A DNA stretch of 64,000 bases, taken from assembly GCA_035502995.1 (NCBI GenBank), contig DATJTW010000109.1, positions 110,710 through 174,709 of the forward strand, in the 5' to 3' direction. A program made the position numbers and the translations under genes. The notes below the pieces were generated by a model. The model was given only the letters and a program-made list of their open reading frames with translations, had not been told where the DNA came from and did no database searches. Shown in pieces: positions 30,663 through 38,585 of the stretch (position 1 is the stretch's first letter; each line of letters starts with the position of its first letter). The DNA comes from CADEED01 sp035502995 (lineage in GTDB: Bacteria; Pseudomonadota; Gammaproteobacteria; Steroidobacterales; Steroidobacteraceae).

Positions 30663-30949
30663 CAGTTCGGCTCCCTTCCCCGGTTTGGCGAAAGTTTAGC
30701 GTCAACGCGCGCGAGTCGGAATTTTTTTGCGCGGGGATTCGCGACTGCACTACGAGCGGGCGATGACACGTGCGTGTGAGATCGCCACGCGTGTTCCGAC
30801 AGTAGGCGTTGTCACGCGTGGGCATCGAAAGTCGCGTGTGATCCAGCGCACGGAAGCCACAACTGCCGGAGGTTCGCGAGGTTCACGCCGCGCGGGCCCG
30901 TCGCATACTGAAGTCGTCGCAGTCACGAGTGACCGCGACACTGGTAAGT

Positions 30950-31068
30950 GATCGAGCATGACGAGGTCGATCGTCGCCGAGATGGCGGGTCGACGGGGTC
31001 TTGGCGCAAGCCGCCCCTTCGGAGCCTGGCTCCCAACATACGGGGTCCCTCGCGGGACCCCGTTTTTT
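30950..31068 (+). ncRNA. Candidate small RNA ending in a rho-independent terminator
   Basis: Four consecutive hairpins can be drawn on the plus strand: GATCGA/TCGATC (30950-30955 and 30967-30972), a GGGG/CCCC structure with inner CTTG/CAAG (30995-31017), GGAGC/GCTCC (31021-31033), and the terminator at 31041-31068. No plus-strand gene of quality precedes them. The rest of the 30663-31066 interval shows only a weak 74-codon frame at 30727-30951 that I do not trust. I do not recognise a known RNA family, and no promoter is obvious. Confidence 0.35.
31041..31068 (+). terminator. Rho-independent terminator facing the GT4 gene
   Basis: A perfect 9-bp stem (CGGGGTCCC/GGGACCCCG, loop TCGC) is followed by six T on the plus strand. 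The T-tract runs into the stop codon of the convergent glycosyltransferase gene (31067-31069). Read on the minus strand the hairpin lacks a T-tract, so it serves a plus-strand transcript. Confidence 0.85.
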
Positions 31069-32248
31069 ATGTCGAAAGCGGCTGGGAAGCCCGCGCGGCT
31101 GCCGCGGCGGTGACCTTCCCGTAGAAATCCACCAGCTTGCGCGCCATCGCCTGCGACGCCCACGACTCCGCATGTGCGTGCAACTGCGCACGGCGCGGAT
31201 CGTCCGCCTCGACCTCGAGCGCCTGCAGCGTCGCATCCACGAAGCGCTCTTCGTCCTCGGGCACGACGAACGCGCCGCACCCTTCGGTGAGGATGGAGCG
31301 CGTTCCGAGCTCGGCGGTCGAGACCACCGGCGTGCCCTGCGCCATCGCCTCCAGCAACACGAGGCCCTGCGTCTCCGTGCGCGAGGCGAACACGAACGCG
31401 TCACCGGCCGCGTAGCAGTTCGGCAGGTCCGTGGCGCGGTCGAGATAACCGATGAACTTCACGTGGTCGGCGACGCCGAGTTCGCGCGCCAGCTTCTGCA
31501 GGTGCGCCAGCGCCGGGCCTTCGCCCGCGATGACGAACAGCGCGTCGGGCCGGCGTGCGCGCAGCCGCGCGAACATGCGCAGCAGGAAATCGATGTTCTT
31601 CTCGTACGCGACGCGGCCGACGTACAGCAGCAGCGGCCGGTTCGACGGCAGGTGGAACTGGCGGCGGAACTTCGCGCCATCGCCGCGGATGAACGTCTCC
31701 GCCGGCAGGCCGGTCGGCAGCACCTCGATCGGCGCCTGCACGCCGTACGCGAGCAAAGCGTCGCGCATCGGTGCGCTCGGCGAGATCAGCGCGGCCACGT
31801 CGTCGCACTGGGACAGCGTGAACCGGCGTGCGAGGAAGCGGCCGATGCCGCGCGGCAGGATCGGCACGTAGTGATGCAGGTAGTCCTCGAAGAACGTGTG
31901 ATACGTCGCGACCACCGGCACCCCGTTCTCGCGCGCGAACCGCACGCCGGCGTAATGCGCGATGAATGGCGTCTGCACGTGGACGAGGTCGACCTGCCCG
32001 GCCAGCGCCTGCAGCGCCTGGCGCAGCGGCTTGCCGAGGAAGCGGCGGTCTTCGGGATCGCGCGGCACGCCGCCGGACGCGACGCGGATGATCGACGGGT
32101 CCGAATCGTGCGGCGCGTTGGGATAGGCGGGCGCGACCAGCGTCGTCTGCACACCGAGCCGCGCGAGATCGCCGCGGAACGTGCGGATGGACGTGGAGAC
32201 TCCGTTGACGCGGGGAAAGTAGACGTCGGAGACGAACAGGACCCGCAT
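31067..32248 (-). CDS. Glycosyltransferase family 4 (GT-B fold)
   Basis: 393 residues. The N-terminal acceptor domain has FPRVNGVSTSIRTF, VDLVHVQTPFIAHYAG and VATYHTFFEDYLHHYVPI; the C-terminal donor domain has LLYVGRVAYEKNIDFLLRMF, FVIAGEGPALAHLQKLA and the EX7E signature in SRTETQGLVLLEAMAQGTPV. The pattern resembles diacylglycerol alpha-glucosyltransferases and other lipid or lipopolysaccharide GT4 enzymes. It follows the PAP2 gene with only 4 bp between, so a joint role in glycolipid or lipid-linked sugar metabolism is plausible. The acceptor is not determined. Confidence 0.9.
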   Translation of the reverse strand: MRVLFVSDVYFPRVNGVSTSIRTFRGDLARLGVQTTLVAPAYPNAPHDSDPSIIRVASGGVPRDPEDRRFLGKPLRQALQALAGQVDLVHVQTPFIAHYAGVRFARENGVPVVATYHTFFEDYLHHYVPILPRGIGRFLARRFTLSQCDDVAALISPSAPMRDALLAYGVQAPIEVLPTGLPAETFIRGDGAKFRRQFHLPSNRPLLLYVGRVAYEKNIDFLLRMFARLRARRPDALFVIAGEGPALAHLQKLARELGVADHVKFIGYLDRATDLPNCYAAGDAFVFASRTETQGLVLLEAMAQGTPVVSTAELGTRSILTEGCGAFVVPEDEERFVDATLQALEVEADDPRRAQLHAHAESWASQAMARKLVDFYGKVTAAAAARASQPLST

Positions 32249-32252
32249 CGGG

Positions 32253-32786
32253 TCAGACCACCGCGATCCCGACCGCGGCGAAGGTGGCGCCCAGCAGCGC
32301 GCCGACCAGCACGTCGGTGGGGTAATGCAGGCCGAGCACGACGCGCGACGCGGCGATCGACACCGCCAGCGGCACGAGCACCGGCGTCAGTTCCGGGAAT
32401 GCCGCGCAGGCCTGCCAGGTGAACGACACCGCGTGCAGCGTGTGGCCGGACGGGAAGCTGTAGCGGTCGAGCGGCGCCTGCGCCAACGAGATCCCGGTGT
32501 GGCGGATGAACGGGCGCTCGCGCACGAAGGTGCGCTTCAGCAGTTTGTAGACGACCAGGCCGGCGGCGCCCGTGGCGAGCATCACCAGGGAGGTCTGCAG
32601 GCCGCGCGCCCCATAAATAAGAGGCAGCGCCACCATCAGCACGTACCAGATGACGCCATCACCCAGCCGGCTGGCGGTCTTGAAGAAGTACTTCACGACC
32701 GGATACGCCACGCCGCGGTTGAGGCTGCGGCACAGGCGGTATTCCGCGTGGTCGAATCGAGCCAGCAACGAGTTATGGGTTCCCAT
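32253..32786 (-). CDS. PAP2-family phosphatase
   Basis: 177 residues from ATG 32786; a TTG nine codons upstream is weaker. Six membrane segments carry the three phosphatase motifs: KRTFVRERP (KX6RP), YSFPSGHTLHA (PSGH) and ASRVVLGLHYPTD (SRX5HXXXD). The family dephosphorylates lipid phosphates such as phosphatidic acid or undecaprenyl pyrophosphate at the periplasmic face of the inner membrane. It is in an operon with the GT4 glycosyltransferase. Confidence 0.92.
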   Translation of the reverse strand: MGTHNSLLARFDHAEYRLCRSLNRGVAYPVVKYFFKTASRLGDGVIWYVLMVALPLIYGARGLQTSLVMLATGAAGLVVYKLLKRTFVRERPFIRHTGISLAQAPLDRYSFPSGHTLHAVSFTWQACAAFPELTPVLVPLAVSIAASRVVLGLHYPTDVLVGALLGATFAAVGIAVV

Positions 32787-32915
32787 GGGGCGAGCAGCAT
32801 GAGATGGGCACAAGGCAGCGGCGTGACCGCGCCGTTAAGCTTTTGTGTCCAAGTGGCTGAAAAGGCTCAGCCAGGCGGCTGAATGCGCCCGCGGGAAATG
32901 CCTACGGGACGCGCC

Positions 32916-33818
32916 TCACGTTTGGGCCGCCAGCCCGCGGATCTCGCTGGCGGTCGACCGGAGCTTCTCGACGGTGTGCTCGCGCTGCGCCGGCGTCAGC
33001 GAATGATTGAGGTCGGCGAGCAGCGTCAGGAATCGCGCGCGGTCCGCGGCGCGGGCGCGGCGGTAGTCGGCATCGCCGCGTTGCTCGGGGTGCGCGAGGA
33101 ACGCGGCGATGCGGTCGGCGAACTCGGGGCGGTTGCGGTAGCGGTCGACGAGCGCGCGGAACTCGAGGCGCGCCTGGGCGCGCACGTCGAGCTCGTCGCA
33201 GTCGTCGCTCTCCATGGCGGCCAGCGAGCTCACGATCAATTGCCGCTGCTGGCGCGACAGCTTGCCGGTCCACTGCTCGGCGTTCTCGACGAACTTGCCG
33301 GTGGCCTTGTCGCGGCGTTTGGTGCGCGACCCGTCGCAGGCTTCGGCGCGCGCCTTGCGCTCCTTCTCGGCGAAGCTCGCGAACAATTCGTCGAGCTGCG
33401 CGGGACGCAGTCCGTTCAGCCAGCGCGCGGCGTCTGGCGCCGCATGGGACACGGCCGTCTGCATGAACGTCTCGACCTCGCGACGGCCCGCGGCGAACTG
33501 CGAGACGCTGACCGGCCGCACGGCGTCGCTGGCGGCACGGTCGAGGAACCCGGCATAGCGTGGGAGCTCGCTGCGGCGGTGCCAGGCGAAGAAGTCGTCG
33601 ACGTCGGACTGCAGCGCCCGCGACTGCGAATCGTCGAGCGTCACCTGGTTCGCCAGGTAGTAGTGCGTGAGGAAGTCGAGCCGGTTGTAGACGAAACGCG
33701 TGCCGCAGCCGGTGAGCGCGAGCGCCACCAGCGCACACGCGACGAGCGCACGTCCGACACGAGCCGCCCGCGGGGCGGCGCTACAATGCGCTCCGATGTC
33801 CTGGCGTCCTGTATTCAC
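32916..33818 (-). CDS. DUF6279-like lipoprotein
   Basis: 300 residues if it begins at GTG 33818, which has GAGGA a few bases upstream. It is the only standard in-frame start before the signal sequence RALVACALVALALTGC (lipobox LTGC). The mature part starts TRFVYNRLDFLTHYYLANQ and is almost entirely helical and charged (RRSELPRYAGFLDRAAS, WTGKLSRQQRQLIVSSLAAM, DRYRNRPEFADRIAAFL). The YNRLD...YLANQVTLDDSQ opening is typical of DUF6279 lipoproteins, whose function is unknown. With this start, its 5' end overlaps the divergent AsmA-like gene by 23 bp. The start is the least certain part. Confidence 0.72.
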   Translation of the reverse strand: MNTGRQDIGAHCSAAPRAARVGRALVACALVALALTGCGTRFVYNRLDFLTHYYLANQVTLDDSQSRALQSDVDDFFAWHRRSELPRYAGFLDRAASDAVRPVSVSQFAAGRREVETFMQTAVSHAAPDAARWLNGLRPAQLDELFASFAEKERKARAEACDGSRTKRRDKATGKFVENAEQWTGKLSRQQRQLIVSSLAAMESDDCDELDVRAQARLEFRALVDRYRNRPEFADRIAAFLAHPEQRGDADYRRARAADRARFLTLLADLNHSLTPAQREHTVEKLRSTASEIRGLAAQT

Positions 33819-35895
33819 GAAGTCCTCTAACCACCGCGCGGCCGCGGCCGGCCTGTGCGCGCTCGCCGCGGTCCTGGCCGCCGCGCCGGCGCGCGCGACC
33901 GAGGCCATCGTGCTCGAAGCCCGGGAGGTCACGGTGGCGGGCATCACCGTGCATGACGCCAGCGTCCGGCTCGACCTGCTGTCCGACAAACAAACACGTC
34001 TGTCCGTGCGGGCAGCGGACGCGGTGCTGCCCGATCCGGTCGGCCGCCTGACCGGTCTCGCGCTGGTCTGCGATCGCCCGGTGGTCGCCGAGCCGCGGTT
34101 CGGCTGCGATGACGGGCGCTTCACGGGCCGCGGCGGCCCCACCGGCGCGATCGACACGCGCGTGAAGATGGAGATGAACACGGCGTCCGGCGTCAGCCGC
34201 TTTTCCGGCAGCGGCCTGAAGATCGCCGGTACCACTGCGACGTTCGACGGCTCGCTGGATGCGCGCGGCTGGACCGCGACCGCGCGCACGGGCGCGGCGA
34301 AGATCCCGGCGCTGGTCGCCTTCGCGAAGCCGTGGTTCGCGTTGCCGGCGGACTTCACCGTGGATGGCGATGCCGTCATCGAAGGCACGGTCGCGGATCG
34401 CGGCCAGGGCGTGGTCGCCGACGTCGTCGCCAGGCTGTCGAACGCGCAGTTCACGAACGAAGCCGGCGACATCGTCGGCGAGAAGCTCGCGTTCACCGCG
34501 AAGGCGAAGCTGTCCCCGCGCGAGAAGGATACCGGCCTCGAGCTCGACATCGCCGGCGATGCGGGCCAGGCGTTCCTCAGCGTGATCTTCTTCGACTTCG
34601 GCAAGAACCCGATGCGGTTCACCTCGCGCGGCGCGCTGCGCGATTCGTCGCTGGGTTTCGATTCGCTGCGCCTCGAACAGAAGGATCTCGCCGACATCTC
34701 CGGCAAGGGCACGCTGAACCTGGCGCCCGACATCCCGTCGTTCAGCGGCGATCTCGCCATCGCGAACCTGCAGTTCCCCGCCGCGTATTCCACCTACATG
34801 GCCAACGTGCTGGCTTCGAGCCTGCTCGGCGATCTCGCCACGCGCGGCAGCGTGAGCGGCACCGTGTCCGTGCGCGACAACGACGTCGGCGCGCTGCACC
34901 TGCTGCCGAAGGACCTCGAGCTGAAGGACAACAAGGGCCGGCTCTACCTGTCGAAGGTGAATGGCGACGTGTCCTGGGCGCCGGCCGACGGCAGCGAGGC
35001 GCGCGCATCGCGGCTGTCGTGGAGCGAGGGCGGCGCGTTCGGCCTGTCCGGCGGCGCGGCGACGCTCGACTTCGTCGCGCACGGCATGAATTTCGCGCTG
35101 ACGCGCCCGGCCAAACTACCCGTCTTCGACGGCGCCATCGGCATCGAGGAATTCGCCATGGGCAATCTCGGCGCCGACGACATGGAGGTCGCGTTCAAGG
35201 GCAACGTCGAGCCGATCAGCATGCAGCGGCTGGCGAAGGCATTCGGCTGGCCGGAGTTCTCGGGCAAGCTCGCGGCGAGCATTCCCGGCGTCACGCTGAA
35301 GAACAACGTGCTGACGTTCGCGGGCAACGTCGAATCCGAGGTGTTCGGCGGGAAGATCGTCGGCAGCAACATCCGGCTGCAGGATCCGCTCGGCAACTTC
35401 CCGCAGCTGTTCGCCGACGTGCGCGCGCGCGATCTCGATCTCGGCGAGGTCACGAACACGTTCGAGGTCGGCAGCATCACCGGCAAGCTCGAGGCCGACG
35501 TGCTCGGGCTGCAGTTGTTCGGCTGGTCGCCCGTCGCCTTCAACGCACGACTCGCGACACCGAAGGGCGACAAGTCCCGGCACCGCATCAGCGCGAAGGC
35601 GGTGAGCTCGCTGTCCAACGTCGGCGGCGGCGGCGGCGGCGTGGTGCAGGCGCTGCAGTCCGGCGTGCTGAAGTTCTTCGACGAATACAGCTACGACGAG
35701 CTCGGCATCACCTGCAAGCTGCGCGACGACATCTGCGAGATGTCGGGCGTGGAGAAGGCCGGCATCGGCTATTACATCGTCAAGGGCGCGGGCATCCCGC
35801 GCATCGACATCGTCGGCAATGCCGGGCGCGTGCGCTGGAGCCAGCTCGTGTCGTCGATCGCGACGACGAACTACGGCGGCGCCAGCACGAACTGA
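33796..35895 (+). CDS. AsmA-superfamily, YdbH-like intermembrane lipid-transport protein
   Basis: 699 residues. The N-terminus reads as a cleavable signal peptide (AAAAGLCALAAVLAAAPARA, AxA before Thr) rather than a lasting inner-membrane anchor. The body is long runs of amphipathic beta strands of the AsmA/DUF3971 type (ADISGKGTLNLAPDIPSFSGDL, EFSGKLAASIPGVTLKNNVL). It ends with SYDELGITCKLRDDICEMSG and IPRIDIVGNAGRVRWSQL, similar to the C-terminus of YdbH. In E. coli, YdbH spans the periplasm with YnbE and YdbL as partners to move phospholipid. The next gene encodes a YdbL-like protein, which supports this call. Confidence 0.8.
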   Translation: MSWRPVFTKSSNHRAAAAGLCALAAVLAAAPARATEAIVLEAREVTVAGITVHDASVRLDLLSDKQTRLSVRAADAVLPDPVGRLTGLALVCDRPVVAEPRFGCDDGRFTGRGGPTGAIDTRVKMEMNTASGVSRFSGSGLKIAGTTATFDGSLDARGWTATARTGAAKIPALVAFAKPWFALPADFTVDGDAVIEGTVADRGQGVVADVVARLSNAQFTNEAGDIVGEKLAFTAKAKLSPREKDTGLELDIAGDAGQAFLSVIFFDFGKNPMRFTSRGALRDSSLGFDSLRLEQKDLADISGKGTLNLAPDIPSFSGDLAIANLQFPAAYSTYMANVLASSLLGDLATRGSVSGTVSVRDNDVGALHLLPKDLELKDNKGRLYLSKVNGDVSWAPADGSEARASRLSWSEGGAFGLSGGAATLDFVAHGMNFALTRPAKLPVFDGAIGIEEFAMGNLGADDMEVAFKGNVEPISMQRLAKAFGWPEFSGKLAASIPGVTLKNNVLTFAGNVESEVFGGKIVGSNIRLQDPLGNFPQLFADVRARDLDLGEVTNTFEVGSITGKLEADVLGLQLFGWSPVAFNARLATPKGDKSRHRISAKAVSSLSNVGGGGGGVVQALQSGVLKFFDEYSYDELGITCKLRDDICEMSGVEKAGIGYYIVKGAGIPRIDIVGNAGRVRWSQLVSSIATTNYGGASTN

Positions 35896-36026
35896 GGGGT
35901 GGCGCCGATGGACGCGGCGCCCGCTCCGGACCAATAATGCGGCCCCGACGATCGTTCAGGACGCATTCATGGGCGTCCCCCGATCATGTACGCATCAGGC
36001 CTGCGCCTGAAACCAAGGAGTCATTC

Positions 36027-36656
36027 ATGCGTCGCGTATTGCCGCTGAAAGTTGCGCTGGTGAGCCTGCTGATCGCCGCCTGCGTCACCATCAACGTGTA
36101 CTTCCCGGCCGCCGCGGCCGACAAGGCCGCCGACCAGTTCATCAACGAGGTCACGAAGGGTGGCTCGGGTGGCGGCAGCAATCCGCCGCCGCAGTCGTAT
36201 CTCGTTCCCTCGAAGCCGAACGCCACGCGCGACGTGTTCGTCGCCGCGCTCGACAACGTGATGCACGTGCTCGTGCCGGCCGCGCAGGCGCAGGACGCGG
36301 AGGCCGCGTTGAACGTGAGCTCGCCCGCCGTCTCGCGCATCAAGCAGTCGATGGCCGGCCGCTTCGGCGATCTCGAGAAGTTCTTCGCCAGCGGTGCCGT
36401 CGGCCTCACGAAGGACGGCATGATCGACGTACGCGACATCAACGCCGTCGCGCTGCCGGATCGCGCCACGGTCAAGCGCCTCGTCACCGACGACAACGCC
36501 GACCGCACGCAGCTGTACGCGGAGATCGCCAAGGCCAGCAACCATCCCGAGTGGGAGAAGGACATCCGTGACGCGTTCGCGCGCCGCTGGGTGGCCACCG
36601 GTGCGAAGCCGGGCTGGTACTACCAGGACGCCAGCGGCGCCTGGAAGCAGAAGTAA
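36027..36656 (+). CDS. YdbL-like (DUF1318) lipoprotein, with a YnbE-like N-terminus
   Basis: 209 residues from ATG 36027, with AAGGAG at the right distance. The lipobox is IAAC (Cys16), directly followed by VTINVYFPAAAADKAADQFI, which recalls YnbE. The C-terminal half is DUF1318: IKQSMAGRFGDLEKFFASGAV, TDDNADRTQLYAEIAKAS, and a closing TGAKPGWYYQDASGAWKQK. Together with the AsmA-like gene 131 bp upstream it seems to make a two-gene version of the ydbH-ynbE-ydbL system, the YnbE and YdbL roles being fused. A rho-independent terminator lies 21 nt downstream. Confidence 0.85.
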   Translation: MRRVLPLKVALVSLLIAACVTINVYFPAAAADKAADQFINEVTKGGSGGGSNPPPQSYLVPSKPNATRDVFVAALDNVMHVLVPAAQAQDAEAALNVSSPAVSRIKQSMAGRFGDLEKFFASGAVGLTKDGMIDVRDINAVALPDRATVKRLVTDDNADRTQLYAEIAKASNHPEWEKDIRDAFARRWVATGAKPGWYYQDASGAWKQK

Positions 36657-36664
36657 CTAGTTAG

Positions 36665-37513
36665 ATGACGGACGCCGCAGGGCCCGTTCCGCGACGCGGA
36701 CCGGGCCCTGCTTTTTCGACGTGCCGGCTGATCGTCGCCGGCGCCGTCGTGTTCGCCGTGGTCGCCGGCGGATTCATCGCCACCTGGGCGATCCAGCGCT
36801 ACGTAACTTTCCCCAGCCCGCCGGCCGGCTCCGCCAACCCGGCGGTGCGCGCGACGGTGGGCGGCGAGCTCGTGTGGCTGGATGCGGATGGCGATCGCGT
36901 GGAAGCGTGGCTGCTGCCGGCGAGGAATGCGGCGCGGCGCGCACTCGTCATCTACGCACACGGTAACGGCGAGCTGATCGACATGCGTGCGGCGGACTTC
37001 GACGCGGTGCGCGCCGCGGGTTATTCGGTGCTGCAGGTGGAATACCCGGGGTACGGACGATCGGCGGGGTCGCCGTCCGAGGCCAGCCTCACCGCCGCGC
37101 TGGTCGCCGCCTACGACTGGGCAGCGCGCTCCGGCCGGTTCGATGCGCCGCACATCGTCGGGCACGGGCGCTCGCTGGGCGGCGGCGCCATCGCGCAGCT
37201 GGCGGCGCGACGGCCGCTCGCGGCGCTGGTGCTGGAGTCCACGTTCGTGAATCTCGAGGACGTGGTCATGGCGTACGGCGTGCCACGCCCGCTGTTGCTG
37301 TATCACTTCGACACGGCCGCGGTCCTGCGCGCGTACCCCGGCCCGGTGTTGCTGCTGCACGGCACGGGGGATCGCGTGTTCCCCAGCGCCAACGCCCGGA
37401 GGCTGGCGACTATCGCGAAGGACGCGACGCTGCACCTGGAGGCCTGCGGCCACGCCGATTGCCCGCCGCAGTGGGAGCTGGTGCTCGGTTTCCTGGCGAG
37501 GAACGGCGTATGA
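36665..37513 (+). CDS. Membrane-anchored alpha/beta hydrolase
   Basis: 282 residues from ATG 36665, but a terminator for the preceding operon (36677-36716) lies inside the first 17 codons. The true start may therefore be downstream, for example GTG 36749, just inside the membrane helix. One N-terminal helix (IVAGAVVFAVVAGGFIATWA) is followed by a serine hydrolase domain: nucleophile Ser in VGHGRSLGGGA, Asp in LLHGTGDRVFP, His in ACGHADC. It resembles ABHD/BEM46-type hydrolases with a membrane anchor. The substrate is unknown. Confidence 0.82.
   Translation: MTDAAGPVPRRGPGPAFSTCRLIVAGAVVFAVVAGGFIATWAIQRYVTFPSPPAGSANPAVRATVGGELVWLDADGDRVEAWLLPARNAARRALVIYAHGNGELIDMRAADFDAVRAAGYSVLQVEYPGYGRSAGSPSEASLTAALVAAYDWAARSGRFDAPHIVGHGRSLGGGAIAQLAARRPLAALVLESTFVNLEDVVMAYGVPRPLLLYHFDTAAVLRAYPGPVLLLHGTGDRVFPSANARRLATIAKDATLHLEACGHADCPPQWELVLGFLARNGV
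36677..36716 (+). terminator. Rho-independent terminator after the YdbL-like gene
   Basis: A perfect 10-bp stem (GCAGGGCCCG at 36677-36686, CGGGCCCTGC at 36702-36711) is followed by TTTTT. It begins 21 nt after the DUF1318 stop codon and lies within the annotated 5' end of the next hydrolase frame. Confidence 0.85.
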
Positions 37514-37535
37514 AGACTCCGTATCCGGAGGCCCC

Positions 37536-37760
37536 ATGAAGACCCAGATCGTCACCTGCCTGCTCCTCACCGCGTCGCTGTCGTCGCTCGGCGGCTGCGG
37601 CCTCGCCGAGACCGGTGCCACCGCCGCGGCCGAAGCGAAACTCGCCGCCGACCAGGCCAAGCAGGGCAAGGAGCTCGAAGAGAAGGTGAAGCGCGACCTC
37701 GACGCGGCGCAGAAGGCGGAAGCCTATTCGCGCGCTCGCGCCGAAGAGCAGTCGCAGTAG
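37536..37760 (+). CDS. Small lipoprotein
   Basis: 74 residues, SD GGAGG. The lipobox LGGC (Cys21) is followed by a highly charged helix (KQGKELEEKVKRDLDAAQKA) likely to be a coiled coil, ending RARAEEQSQ. It is a short secreted lipoprotein of unknown role, 22 bp after the hydrolase. It converges on the ABC permease gene, whose stop is only 3 bp away. Confidence 0.75.
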   Translation: MKTQIVTCLLLTASLSSLGGCGLAETGATAAAEAKLAADQAKQGKELEEKVKRDLDAAQKAEAYSRARAEEQSQ

Positions 37761-37763
37761 CGA

Positions 37764-38585
37764 CTACTCGCGCATGCCGGTGCCCTTGTTCATGAAGTAC
37801 AGGGCCACGCTGAACAGCACCACCGCCGACAGCGTCATGATCGAGAACGCGACGCCGACGTTCACGTCGCTCACGCCCAGGAATCCGTAGCGGAACGCGT
37901 TGACCATGTGCAGGATCGGGTTCGCGTACGACAGGTGCCGCGCCCATTCGGGCAGCAACGTCACCGAGTAGAACACCCCGCCGAAGTAGGTCAGCGGCGT
38001 CAGCACGAACGTCGGGATCCAGTTCACCTGGTCGAAGTTCTTCGCGAACTGCGCGTTGATGAACCCGGCGAGCGAGAACACCACCGAGGTCAGGATGACG
38101 GCGCCGAGGATGGCCAGCGCGTGGTGCACGGCGAGGTGCGTGAACACCAGCGACACGATGGTGACCGCGCTGCCGACCATGAGGCCGCGCACCAGGCCGC
38201 CGCCGACGTAGCCGAGCACGATGACCCAGTTCGGCAGCGGCGCGACCAGCATCTCCTCGACGTGTTTGCCGAACTTCGCGCCGAAGAACGACGAGACGAC
38301 GTTGCCGTAGGAGTTGGTGATGACGGCCATCATGATCAGCCCGGGCGCGATGTACTGCATGTACGGCACGCCGTCCATCAACCCGACGCGCTGGCCGATC
38401 AAGCTACCGAAGATGACGAAGTACAGCGCCGAGGTGACCGCCGACGGCACGATGGTCTGCGCCCAGATGCGGATGATGCGGCCGTATTCGCGGATGACGA
38501 TGGTCTTGAGACCGGTCCAGCGCGCGCGGCCCAGGCCCTTCGGCGAATCGGCGGCGGGCTGGACCTTGCTGGTTGCGTCGTTCAT
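37764..38585 (-). CDS. ABC-2-type permease subunit (YadH-like)
   Basis: 273 residues from ATG 38585, overlapping the ATPase stop by 4 bp. There are six hydrophobic segments, with the ABC-2 permease signatures LYFVIFGSLIGQRVGLMDG, YMQYIAPGLIMMAVITNSYG, LVAPLPNWVIVLGYVGGGLVRG and VFYSVTLLPEWARHLSYANPILHMVNAFR. It pairs with the preceding ATPase as an exporter of unknown substrate in the inner membrane. E. coli YadGH is the nearest comparison. Confidence 0.9.
   Translation of the reverse strand: MNDATSKVQPAADSPKGLGRARWTGLKTIVIREYGRIIRIWAQTIVPSAVTSALYFVIFGSLIGQRVGLMDGVPYMQYIAPGLIMMAVITNSYGNVVSSFFGAKFGKHVEEMLVAPLPNWVIVLGYVGGGLVRGLMVGSAVTIVSLVFTHLAVHHALAILGAVILTSVVFSLAGFINAQFAKNFDQVNWIPTFVLTPLTYFGGVFYSVTLLPEWARHLSYANPILHMVNAFRYGFLGVSDVNVGVAFSIMTLSAVVLFSVALYFMNKGTGMRE

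Noticed and set aside
30727..30951. A 74-codon plus-strand frame upstream of the small-RNA candidate.
   Set aside because: Composition is rich in Thr, Arg and Ser with no SD, no domain and no support from neighbours; I left it as untranslated.
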